From Fistulifera solaris (taxonomy: Eukaryota > Bacillariophyta > Bacillariophyceae > Naviculales > Stauroneidaceae): a DNA stretch of 64,000 nucleotides. The position numbers and the translations under genes are program-made. Shown here in pieces: positions 41,463 to 53,778 of this stretch. Location of the stretch: positions 930,001 through 994,000 of the forward strand of contig AP026130.1 of the NCBI GenBank assembly GCA_030295235.1. The letters run 5' to 3'. Below the pieces are notes generated by a model. That model saw nothing but the letters and a program-made list of their open reading frames with translations. It had not been told where the DNA came from and did no database searches. Positions within the stretch are counted from its first letter, which is position 1; each line of letters starts with the position of its first letter.

Positions 41463-43352
41463 ATGGGATGGACGCAATTCTCTATTACTGCACGCCACTC
41501 GTCGTCGCTTGCATCTGTAGTAAGCGTAAACGCATTAAAAGCTACAGTAGACACATTAGATGAAGTCGTACCTGCCTTAATGCAGAAAGACGAAACGCCG
41601 ATTGCTCGAGGTACTGTGGTAGCCAATTTTCCGGGAGGTTTTGCGGCGATCAAGCTCGACGACGGCGACGACGAAGCAAAATTAACTGCACCCGAGGTGA
41701 TTGATTTGACGAACAGTGCTGCCGCTGTAGCTGCTGCTAAAGCGGCAGCGAGCGAATCGGGTAGCTCGTATGGCGACTTACAAGGAAAACGTGTACAGTT
41801 CTCTCACGGATCGTCGGGTGTCGTTGTCTGCCATCGTCCTCCGATTGCTTTCGTGCTAGCCGCCGACGAAACATCTGCCGAACACATGGAAAACGCTCAA
41901 ATTTTTAGAGACATGACAAACGTTTCCGTCTTCGACAAGGCTTGTATAGTGGACTGTTTTGGAAAGGCTATCGATAGCGCGGTAAAACAGGGATCAATGG
42001 AACGTCCTATTTTTGCCCCAATCCCTCAAGTAAAAGATATTGCACTCATCAATAGCCCGATGCTGACAGGAACAACCATGATTGATTCCCTAGCTCCTAT
42101 CGGGCGAGGGCAAAATATGCTCTTTGTTACATCGGACCGGGAGAGTGCGCAAGGATACGCAATGGATCTTATGCGGACACAATTGAGAAACGGAGGAAGC
42201 ACGAAGTGTGTCTACGCGATCACAGATGGGCAAGAGAACATTCTTCAACAGTTGGAAAAGCATGGTATTGCCGACAAAGTGACTGTGATTGTCCCCAATT
42301 CGAGAGGGGGCAAGAGCGAAACCGCTCAAGCAGCCGAGGCAGTTACAATGGCCGCCACGGCGTGCGCCATCGGAGAAGCCTTCGCGCTGGAGGAAGGGGC
42401 ACACTCGCTGGTTATAATTGATACTATTGATCAGCATAAGAAGCTGTGGGATGCGACTACTCGGACTTTGGTTGACGTGTTTGGTCTTGAGGCGGTCGTG
42501 GAAGGTGACCGAAATGGCGGAGCGTCTTCTGAAATGCGCTCCTTTTACTCATCATTGATACAGCGATCCGCACAATATAAAGCCAGCAGAGGAGGAGGGA
42601 GTGTCACACTACTTCTATTGACGACGGTGCCTGAGCCAAGTGTGGATGAGAACACGGTCTACGACGAGAGTTTGTTTGAGGGAAGCCCAGCCAAAATTTT
42701 AGAACGCATCAATCTACTTACCAAGCGTGGAATCCCTTTAACTGCTGCAAATCTGAGAAAAATTGACATTCCTATACCGTCGACAGCTGAAGGAGCCCGC
42801 CGCTTTGCTTTGCAGCATGTAGACGATCTAATAAGTATGTCAGATGGACAGATCTGGATGGATGATCGTCTGAAAGGAAAACAAGAACCCCCTTTAGACC
42901 CCCAACGTAGCGTCACTAGAATTGGTATTGGAGCTGATACCGATTCAAGAGCAGATGCGCCAGCTCTGAGACGAGTTGTGGAAGGCCTACGCCTCGACCT
43001 TTCACAAGCTGCCAATATGGATGGAGCAGAAGCAACCGCTGCGTCAAAAAAGCAAATACAAAGACAGCAATCACTTATATTAGCCATGTATCAGAAACCT
43101 GGCAGCGGTGGACGCAGGCTCTCCGAATCCTGCGTAGCGCTCCTAGCGGCATACAATGGGTTCCTCAATGATTCCATCGAAAACGGGGCCGTTTCGGGAT
43201 CGACCGCAGGGCTCCAGCTGATGGAGGATCTTTTGCGGTATGTGGGAACAAAGGAAGCTAAGTGCATGGATGAAATCGACCAATCTATGGATTTATCCGC
43301 AGAATCCCGGGACAAGCTTGCAAAAGCAATCGAATCATTTTTCGACAAATAA
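41463..43352 (+). CDS. ATP synthase F1 alpha-subunit-like protein lacking the P-loop
   Basis: One exon; 629 codons from ATG 41463, although the start is uncertain. Collinear F1-alpha segments are seen: KRVQFSHGSSGVVV (beta-barrel), PMLTGTTMIDSLAPIGRGQ, HSLVIIDTIDQHKKLW, FYSSLIQRSAQYK, GGGSVTLLLLTTVPEPS, DDLISMSDGQIWMDDRL and a C-terminal helical domain with ALRRVVEGLRLDLSQA. In true alpha subunits IGRGQ is followed by the Walker A motif GDRQTGKT. Here it reads NMLFVTSDRESAQG, so the Gly-Lys-Thr that binds nucleotide is gone. The protein also carries an Ala-rich insertion (AAAVAAAKAAASES) near residue 80. It is probably a mitochondrial, catalytically silent paralogue. Its role, for example structural or regulatory, is inference. 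Confidence 0.75.
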   Translation: MGWTQFSITARHSSSLASVVSVNALKATVDTLDEVVPALMQKDETPIARGTVVANFPGGFAAIKLDDGDDEAKLTAPEVIDLTNSAAAVAAAKAAASESGSSYGDLQGKRVQFSHGSSGVVVCHRPPIAFVLAADETSAEHMENAQIFRDMTNVSVFDKACIVDCFGKAIDSAVKQGSMERPIFAPIPQVKDIALINSPMLTGTTMIDSLAPIGRGQNMLFVTSDRESAQGYAMDLMRTQLRNGGSTKCVYAITDGQENILQQLEKHGIADKVTVIVPNSRGGKSETAQAAEAVTMAATACAIGEAFALEEGAHSLVIIDTIDQHKKLWDATTRTLVDVFGLEAVVEGDRNGGASSEMRSFYSSLIQRSAQYKASRGGGSVTLLLLTTVPEPSVDENTVYDESLFEGSPAKILERINLLTKRGIPLTAANLRKIDIPIPSTAEGARRFALQHVDDLISMSDGQIWMDDRLKGKQEPPLDPQRSVTRIGIGADTDSRADAPALRRVVEGLRLDLSQAANMDGAEATAASKKQIQRQQSLILAMYQKPGSGGRRLSESCVALLAAYNGFLNDSIENGAVSGSTAGLQLMEDLLRYVGTKEAKCMDEIDQSMDLSAESRDKLAKAIESFFDK

Positions 43353-44619
43353 TTTCAATAGACTAGGTGGAACATTACACAATCCAATGTATTGGTAGTT
43401 TTTTTAGTATTCATTCCTGCGAACGCTTATGTATCAGGACGGACATAAGAAGCTCGAAGCACATTAGGAGCTAGTTTCAAGCCAAAGATACGCAGCTAAG
43501 AAACCTTAGTGGCTAGCTAGAGAGAACGTTGGATGGTGCCTCGTCCTTCACGCGGAAGTAGACTATTGCTCCAGTCTCAACCACCTAGAAAATGCCGGTC
43601 TTAGTGTCCCGAACTGTGGCTTTTGTAAGCCGTTGTTATTCAAATGAAAGAAACACACGGCAGCAAAGGCACATGCTACTATCCGGGATCCAGTCTCTCG
43701 AGTTATATTATCCCGGACAACCTTAGCTAACGAACCTAGGCCGTGAACCGTAAACGAGAATAATCATCATCGGTCATCGGTCATCGGGAATCGGAAAAAT
43801 GACTGAATGAATAGTCCGGCCCTGCAGACTTTAAAACATTTGATATATTTTATGGTGTAGTGCTAAATTTGGACGTTGAAGTAACGTGCAGTAGTAGAAG
43901 AGGAGAAAAGAACGTTCGTTTTTGGCTTTGAATTTTCTAGTATCGACTGTGGATTGTGCAGTGACATATGATTGGCGACATGTGACCTATTTATGACCCG
44001 CTTGTGACCATTTTCAATTATGCCTGCTGAATTTTACTATGTTTCACCTACTTTCGGCTTGATACTTTTTCATATTTTACTCCTACCAGCTCCGGCCTTT
44101 TAATAATTAATTTCTGTATGCGTACTTATGTATTATTAAGTCACATTTAGCGATTCAATCTTCCGTTGAACACAGCTTAACTGATAGTCCTACTAACAGG
44201 TCGTGATTTGTCTGGCGAAGTAAAAAAAATCGCACAGTTTTCTCTATAGTCTTAAAGGAGGCACGGTTACGTTGCGTTAAACAAAGAAGGCGACGCGAAA
44301 GTCGTGAAAAGACCTGGTACTTTTCTACGTGTCTTGGCGTTGAAAATGTACTGAATGAAGTAGGGTTCGGACTTTTTCGTCGCCAAACCCGGTAATGCAC
44401 ATCTATGCGAAAAATTTAATGAAATTGTTCTGTTTTGATAACCCTAGAGCGATATTTTTAGATAGAGTCTATCTTACCCAGTTTCCTAATTACAACGAGC
44501 ATTATCGACGCTGCCGGCGTTTTAGTCATAAGTCCCCTAAAATTCAGTGAGGAATTGGCTTGGACACTTACGGAGTTTGCGGTACCGGTACGTTGGGTGT
44601 TTCGGGGACGTATCCCACA
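43353..44619. other. Long intergenic region
   Basis: About 1.27 kb. It contains a short CATCGGT triplication at 43768-43787 and otherwise A/T-rich sequence. Frames near 44155-44400 and 44458-44670 (minus) have no recognisable features. Confidence 0.5.
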
Positions 44620-46866
44620 ATGAATATAATTTTTATTCGTCGTTGTTCGAAGCGCGTAGCGACGATGCAAACCATTCGGAACCGCTCATCACGCTGCGGC
44701 GGGCCAAGCACGAATTGCGAACCCTTGTTGCAATCCAAGCCTTTCAATTCAAAGAATAAAGGAACTCTTAGAAAGCGTAGAAGAATAGTAAATAACGGCT
44801 CTCCGCAAATGACAAACGCAGCAAACACAAAGGCGCAAGGAAAGGCGATCGCTCCTTTGATCGAGTCTAAGGGTCCGGCGATCTCGAGTGAGATACGGGT
44901 CCTTCTATATACAACATGTTACAATGTCATCGATGGCGTAACTCTGACGATCCGGAAGCTTGAACAGGAGATCTTGGCGGCCGGTCATCACGTATGTATA
45001 CTGTCAACTGCCTCGGGGGACCCTGCGAATACAAACATGGACGGAGTACATCCGAATAGGCGAGTTGTATTTATCGATGACTCTGTACCTATTCCCTTCC
45101 TGCACGATGAAAACAACCCAGATTTGACGTATCACGTCGGCTTCGCGCTGTCACGGTCGGTTCGAGCACAGATTGAAGAGTTTGAGCCAAGCATTATTCA
45201 CATTACCGTTCCAGATTGCACAGGATGCCACTTAATTCAATACGCTCGAGAGAAGGAACTCCCGATCATGGGAACATATCACTCGAACATTCCTGAGTAC
45301 ATGGAGCATTATCCGGGCTTATCATGGTTGAAAATCATTCTGGGTCGCTACTTCCGGCATCAATATAACTTCTTGCAGACCCTCTATGTCCCCACTCCTT
45401 ACATTCAAAAGCGTCTCGTTGACTCCTACAAGATGGACAGCGTTACCAATCTCGGCATTTGGGGCCGAGGTGTCGATATAAACAGCTTTCACCCCTACCA
45501 CCGTTCCCTGAAGTACCGTCACAGCCTTGGCATTCCCGATGATTGCCCTGTGATATGTTGGGTGGGACGCTTAGTTTCAGAAAAGCGCCCTGATATCTTC
45601 GCCAACGTTGTTCGCCGTCTCCATTCCGCCGGTGTGAACTTTCACGCGCTTGTGATTGGTGCGGGGGCCTGCGAAGACGAGATCAAGCAACTGCCGAACA
45701 CGACATTTTGCGGCTGGATGAACATGTCGGAACTCGCAGTTGCGTACGCTTCATCCGATGTATTCTTGTTCCCTTCCGCAGTCGAGACCTTTGGAAATGT
45801 AACTCTTGAGGCTGCGTCCAGTGGACTGCCTGTTGTTGTGGAAGAGGGGTGCTCTGGTCATCTAGTTAGTCAAGGAGTCAATGGCTTTGCTTGCCCTGAG
45901 GGTGACTCCGATGCGTTTTACGAAGCAACACTTCAGCTCGTTACGGATGCCAAGCTTCGAGACGCATGTAAAATTGCCAGCAGAGAAATCGCCGAAACCA
46001 TGGAAAAGCGATCGGTGGTACGGGCCATGTTAGACAACTATGCCCAAGTCACCGATCAGTTCTACACCGAATACGGCGGTCACCACGCCAATCGCGACCG
46101 TGTGTATCGCAAGCCAAACTCATTTGTCGCCGGAAATCACCCAAGGCCGCTTATCTTTGTCATGGTTGAATACCTAACGATCGTGCTGTTTCAAGTCATT
46201 TGGAACATGACCAACTTTTTCATGTCCATGCAAGAAATGATGCTTTCGTTCGCTGGTTTTGCCAATGTGAGCCATCACATACCTCAACAGCTACCATTTC
46301 ACAGCGTTTACGTGAGTTCAATTGAAGAAACGGTTGGAATGTCAACTGAAAGCGAAACAAGTTCAAGCTCGGGTTCTCCAAGAACCGTCCCCTCTGATAG
46401 CCAATCTCATCAGACGGATGGCTCAAGTCCTTCCATGTCACGTATCTCTTCAAGCAGTTTAGCGGACTCCACTACAGAATGCAATAACAGCATCAGTGAC
46501 GACGAGCTATCTGAGACCGAAGAGGGCGTCCTTGGTCACCAAGGGTGTGCTCCCGAGTTCAACTGCGCCCGCGTTGACGGACGCAGATTCAGTCATGGTG
46601 TTGCTTCAGTGTTTGTAACGTTTGTCGAGTTCCAATGTCTAATGGAGAGTCACATCCGCAACGCGGTCAGTGGCTGCTGTATTCCGACTTTTAAACGGGC
46701 AGTCAAACGCAAGAACAGCAGTGGTGACCTACAGCATCTAGTTGAAGACTCAACTCACGGAAGACCGCTCCGAAGTCGACTGGAGATGTCTGGCTTGATT
46801 CAACCTGACGGCCACCGTTTACGCCGACAAAATCACCATACCTTGGAAAGTATTACCACGGTATAG
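44620..46866 (+). CDS. GT4-family glycosyltransferase (SQD2-like) with C-terminal membrane segment
   Basis: The single exon has 748 codons from the first ATG; the longer frame starts only with TTG. The N terminus (MNIIFIRRCSKRVATMQ) is basic and may be an organelle signal. The GT-B fold has the acceptor-side motif GVTLTIRKLEQEI near 105, GTYHSNIPEYMEHYPG near 216, VGRLVSEKRPDIF and the donor-binding ETFGNVTLEAASSGLPVV near 389 (E-x7-E). This resembles plant and bacterial sulfoquinovosyl- and mannosyltransferases acting on lipids. The sugar and acceptor are not certain. A hydrophobic span near 512-530 (LIFVMVEYLTIVLFQVIW) and a Ser-rich tail of about 200 residues are additions to the family. 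Confidence 0.82.
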   Translation: MNIIFIRRCSKRVATMQTIRNRSSRCGGPSTNCEPLLQSKPFNSKNKGTLRKRRRIVNNGSPQMTNAANTKAQGKAIAPLIESKGPAISSEIRVLLYTTCYNVIDGVTLTIRKLEQEILAAGHHVCILSTASGDPANTNMDGVHPNRRVVFIDDSVPIPFLHDENNPDLTYHVGFALSRSVRAQIEEFEPSIIHITVPDCTGCHLIQYAREKELPIMGTYHSNIPEYMEHYPGLSWLKIILGRYFRHQYNFLQTLYVPTPYIQKRLVDSYKMDSVTNLGIWGRGVDINSFHPYHRSLKYRHSLGIPDDCPVICWVGRLVSEKRPDIFANVVRRLHSAGVNFHALVIGAGACEDEIKQLPNTTFCGWMNMSELAVAYASSDVFLFPSAVETFGNVTLEAASSGLPVVVEEGCSGHLVSQGVNGFACPEGDSDAFYEATLQLVTDAKLRDACKIASREIAETMEKRSVVRAMLDNYAQVTDQFYTEYGGHHANRDRVYRKPNSFVAGNHPRPLIFVMVEYLTIVLFQVIWNMTNFFMSMQEMMLSFAGFANVSHHIPQQLPFHSVYVSSIEETVGMSTESETSSSSGSPRTVPSDSQSHQTDGSSPSMSRISSSSLADSTTECNNSISDDELSETEEGVLGHQGCAPEFNCARVDGRRFSHGVASVFVTFVEFQCLMESHIRNAVSGCCIPTFKRAVKRKNSSGDLQHLVEDSTHGRPLRSRLEMSGLIQPDGHRLRRQNHHTLESITTV

Positions 46867-49071
<2,205 letters not shown>

Positions 49072-49434
49072 AGTCTCTCTTGCTCCGGGGATGATCAAAT
49101 TGACGAATTGTAGCTATTTTCTACCTTTAAATGCAAACTACTGGAATCGCTTGTAATTAGTTTCTCTCTAAGATTTACTAACTCCTGAGTGTCTTAGTCT
49201 ACGTGACTTGATGGAACGCCGGATATCAAACACAGCTTTAGGCTTTAGTAGTGAGTATGAGCTAGAAGGCGTTCTCGCCGTGCGATGTTCGATTGTTTGA
49301 GTCACGTGTCGTTCGCCGGACGGGCGCTCGAATGAATTGTTTCGCGTCGTCGTTCATGCTGTTGACCACAAACTATTTTTTTTTCTAAAAAGGGATCGTC
49401 GCTTTCGTAATAAAACAAGTCAAACCTTTCAGCA
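49072..49434. promoter_or_regulatory. Spacer containing the PPR-like gene promoter
   Basis: 363 bp between tandem genes. A T-rich run at 49376-49384 is the only feature noted. Confidence 0.35.
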
Positions 49435-51769
49435 ATGTCTTTCAGATATAAAAACATTTTACGTGATCAGTACTCACAGTTTGCGAAGCTGTCGGCGGCG
49501 AGGTTTTACCCTTGCGGAACGACGATTACTACCTCCAAGCGACGACTTACAGCACCATCGCCACGCTTTTGGGTTCCCCCGGCTTATCAAGGCGGATTGC
49601 GGACAAGTAAGGCATATGAACAACGCACGGGCAGCAAGAAATCACGGGATATCAAAGGTCGAAATGAAAAAGGTCGACCTTCCAGTTTCAAGGTAAAGAA
49701 GAAACGTAATACCGAAGACGCGGCTGCGTTGTTGACAAACGATTTCGAAGAGAAGAAGGCGCGTTTTGCGGAGACATGCAGCAATCTTTTACTTTTCTCG
49801 CGTCGGTACAAAGAACATCTTGCTAATGGATCCGTGTCTGCGATTGACAAAAACATCGATATGCCGTCCACATCGATTACGTTTCTTACCAAACAACTGA
49901 AGGATGCTTTCCATGATATCCATAGCACTGAGACTACGCTCACGTGGAATCATATCATTAGCACCGAATTGATTTTTCGAGAAATTGCAGCTGCTCTTCA
50001 AGAAGCGATCGTTTTGCCTACGCTCTTAGCGAAAGAAGAAAGGTCTCTGATGAAACGCAAGGAATATGCCGATCTAGCAGAATTTGCCTTGTCTTCGTTG
50101 CTTTCCCTTCGATCAGAACGTGCGTTGCTGGTGAAGTCTGTGTATCATTGGAGCTCTAAGGTCACCCCACCCTATCATCGCAAACAAACAAAGTCTTCGT
50201 CCATTAAAGCTTGGGTAGCCACCCTGTTTGAGACGGCAGCCCGAGATATTCCCGAAGCGGGGCCGTATACGCAAGCACTTCAGATGTCTGGCTCCTTTGC
50301 TCACGAAGATCATTCCCTAGGAGTATCGCAATCCATGTTTCTCGCAGTTATGGAAACCATTGTTTCGACTATTCCGAGCTTCAGACTTGATAGTATGACA
50401 TTGGATCCGCACGTAGAGCCCGAGAATGTTCATCAAACTTTAGATCGCCTTGTGAATTTGTTGGACAAGCTTCCTTCTCCAGATTCGGAGCACGGTGAAT
50501 TGTTTGCGTTTGTGATGTCGATCTTTGCCAGCGTGGGAACATTGGAGAGTGCCCGAAACAGTTTTGACTATTATCGACGGTATAGCCACATAGTACCATT
50601 TTCTTTGGTCTTGAATGTATATTGCGAAGCCGCGCGACGAGAAGAAGATCACGAGCTTTCTAATGTAATTGCGGATGAATGTTTCAATCTTGTTCAGCAA
50701 GAATGGGACGAAAGCTTACCGGAAGAGCCACTGGATGGGGTGAATCATCTTTGCTTGGCGCTGGAAAGTGTATTCTTGGCGAGAGGGGTAACAGAAATTG
50801 ACATGTGTGACCGTGTTGAAACACTAGTGAGGCGCGTCTTAGCAAGTGGAGAGTATGACAACATTTTGAGCAATGCAAAGACACAGAATGTGGTGTTGCC
50901 GCCGGAAGGCCCTACCATCCACCTTCTAGATTGTCTAATCAAAGTGTTGGGAAATTGCCAGGAAGAGCAACGCATCAGACGCGCGCAAAAATTGCTGGAT
51001 TACTTGCTGTATTATACTGGGTGGGGAGGAGCGACGCCATCGTTTCCGAGCACTGATGCATGCAATCAACTACTCGATGGTTTGTGTTGGCTACATCGAG
51101 GCAAACCACAAGCCGTTCACCAGGAAATAAAAAAGAATGACCTGGAGTACTCTTCTTCGCTTCTAAAATTTATGCAGACAACAGGTAAAAGGTGTTGCTG
51201 GCCGACCGACTCCACTTTCCAGTCCATTTTTAGATTGTTGTCAAGTGTGGCCCCCGATGACCTCGGCGAACAAGCCGAGTACCTGCTATCGAACATGGAA
51301 ATGAGGAATCCCATTTCTTCTGATCCCATTCACATATCCCTAGCAATGTACCATAGAGTCATCGGTTGCTGGGTGGAGGTGGCGAACAAAAAGAGAACAA
51401 CTGGTAATGCTTTTGAAAGGTGCATGTTTCTTCTTGAACAGATGGAGATCCAGTCGATGCCCCTACTTTTGACGGAAAAGAAATACGTACCGCAAGCGTC
51501 AAAGGTCTTTACCATACTGAGCTTCAGCCGACCGTACGAACGTACAAGCTTATTCTTGGCATTTTTCAAACAGAAGCAAATAATGTTGGTGGTGAAATAA
51601 GTGAGAACACGGAGCAGCTCTTTTTGCTCTTGTCGATAGCATCAATTTGCGCGGTATACTAGCGAGCGAACCTTCGTTAAGGAAGCGCGTCAGGAATTGC
51701 GTACAACTTATAGCACGCGAATCAGAGGAGAAGCACCGCGTTCAGGCATTACTTGAAGATTTGAAGTAA
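49435..51769 (+). CDS. PPR-like organellar helical-repeat protein, two apparent frameshifts
   Basis: One exon, 778 residues once two single bases are restored in count. The N terminus is basic and Ser/Tyr-rich with few acidic residues, as in organelle presequences. From about residue 290 the protein is all helical with paired-helix units, including FAFVMSIFASVGTLESARNSFDYYR, SLVLNVYCEAARRE and, past the frame break, LQPTVRTYKLILGIF. These resemble pentatricopeptide repeats, which bind organelle RNA. The frame breaks at GG (51504-51505), where GGG restores the repeat, and at the T-run 51621-51625. Thereafter a plausible C terminus (SINLRGILASEPSLRKRV) runs to a TAA at 51769. The exact RNA target is unknown. 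Confidence 0.65.
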
Positions 51770-51817
51770 AAATCATAATTATCACTTACAGAGTCGACTA
51801 AAATTTAAGAATCTGTT

Positions 51818-52898
51818 TTATGAAAGTGTTCTTTGGCACGCATCTGGAATTTCATCGAATGGACAAGAACCGTACTTGTCGCCGTTTCTTTTCACTACAC
51901 TTCGAACCTCGTGCTCTAAACTGAGAATAGGCCCTGCTTCTGGCTGGTAAGGGTCGACGATATCAAGAATGCGAAACATGCAATCATCTATCGCCTGATC
52001 GAGTGTATATGCCTGGCGTCTGAAGCGTGGGTTAACGTACACCAGCTTCAGTGCATCGGCTTTTCTATAGCATTCGCTGAACTCGGCCAGATAAAGCGAA
52101 ATGTGTGGACCGTAGTTCGAAGGAAAGGTCGGATAGCCCGATGCCGGTTCTGTTTGTTCGTCACGTAAATCAACATGTAAAACAGCAGTCTCCGCCCGGT
52201 TAGGCGCAAAAGTAAGTGTTTGGTAAGGCCCGACGGAAACCACCACCGATTGTGAAGAACAATGGAGAATCGGAGCCCCCATGATCTCTTCATAAAAGCG
52301 CGCAATTCCCTGCATGTTGCAACCCGGAGGCGTATGAATTGTCAAGTCGCGTAGAGCCAAGCCGTCTTTTTCCTTTGATCCTAGCTGCAATCCCCGTGAA
52401 TCCCTTTCCGCGTTGTCACCTTGCACAATTCGAAAAACATTGCCCCATGGATCGTTCACCGTAAGGCATTCGTCGTCCTCAGCTCGCACTGCAAACTTGG
52501 TCTCCAGAAGCGAATGCTTGATTTTCTCATAACGTTGAACAACCGCGGATAAATTGGGATATGATAATGTAATGACGCCGTTCAAAACTTGTGCATCGGG
52601 TTTTCCTTCCGGCAAGTGAAACTGATTTGCACCAATGTTGGCCCATAGTGTTTTTCGACCTTGTATTATATTTTCTTGTTTCCTCGGATCAACGGCACAA
52701 TTCAAAAAAATCAAAGTAAAATGCTTTCAACCAGTCGTGTCGACCTTTCTCGTGATTAATATTGAGATGGTCTAGAATGAGAATGTTGCCCACGGGCTGC
52801 TGTGTTCTGGGTAGATATTTGGATGATTGACTCGCAGCGAAAGCGTCCGTGTTCGATACCTTAGCCGCTAAGAAGACCAGCAACACTAGAGAGACCAT
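51818..52898 (-). CDS. Glyoxalase/VOC-like protein with plastid presequence, one apparent frameshift
   Basis: 359 residues if one base in an A-run is removed. Residues 1-19 are a signal peptide (MVSLVLLVFLAAKVSNTDA) followed by FAASQ, an ASAF-type site, so plastid location is likely. The first VOC half has ILILDHLNINHEKGRHDWLKAFYFDF, LWANIGANQFHLP and LTVNDPWGNVFRI. The second has LRDLTIHTPPGCNMQGIARFYEEI, LHVDLRD and HISLYL. This duplicated beta-alpha-beta-beta-beta fold binds metal and acts on small oxygenated molecules. The specific reaction is not evident. The break is at the seven-A run 52704-52710 (plus strand), where six would keep the frame. The gene ends 48 bp from the convergent PPR-like gene. 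Confidence 0.7.
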
Positions 52899-53778
52899 TC
52901 TTTGTTCTATTTAAGCGAGGTGCCGATACTTTGTTGTTATTTTTCAACTATCTTTTTACAATATAATCTGTTGCGATCTGCTTACCTGGTTATTTTCATT
53001 ATTGTCGCAATTTTTTTTATAACAATACAGCCGGGACTGCAATTTCTTTGAGTCAAGGACGGTCGCCTACTGTTTGCATTATTGTACGCAATCATCTTTG
53101 AGACAAGATCTCCCTGTCCAAATCAAGCAAGCCTTTCTAGACGAAAGAAAAATACCTCTTTAGCCAACAAATTACCTGCAAGGCGGCCCGAGCTCTTTTT
53201 GTTCTCTGTTTTGGTTGCTAGCCGAGATTCTCACTCATGACTAAAATCCAGTCCTGGTGAAATCGGACAACACATTGGATCTTAGTAAATGCTAATTGAA
53301 TAACTTTCTGCGTCTACAATCGAAAGTTAGATCGAAGAGGCAACAAACGTCAACGCTTTGCATTTCTAGATAAGGAAGCATATCTCTTTCAGGAGAAAAA
53401 GGTTGATCATGACGTTTGTCGAAACACAAAACGGGTAACTTTACCAAGCTCATGACTGAAAAAGGTAGTCACGGAAAAGTTCTCCTACACTCTATATTAT
53501 AGTAACACATGTCCGTCTGTCCTCCGAGCGTCGCCGTTTGAATTTTGACGATGCAATTATTTTCGCGCCAAAAACCTTTCTCCGCTTTTTTTTTCTCGTG
53601 TTCGCCGATGTGTTGTTGATTGTTGATCCCTTCTTCTTGTCTCTACCAGTATTAGTGTATTTTATTTCAGGGTTGGACCTTGTCGGCTCATCATGGGATT
53701 GCATTGTTTCAGCAGGAAGAGAAACGTAGTTGCTGCGCGTGAACGATTGTAAGATAAGACCGCAACGGAAAAAGTGGA
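52899..53778. other. Intergenic region
   Basis: 880 bp between divergent genes, A/T-rich to 53170. A minus-strand frame at 53492-53899 overlaps the MSH1 start and is not accepted as a gene. No repeats seen. Confidence 0.5.

Noticed and set aside
41407-41520. Mitochondrial presequence exon MRLRYSLCRQRLLYF for the ATP-synthase-like gene
   Set aside because: It is out of frame with the gene and no intron of workable length would join them.
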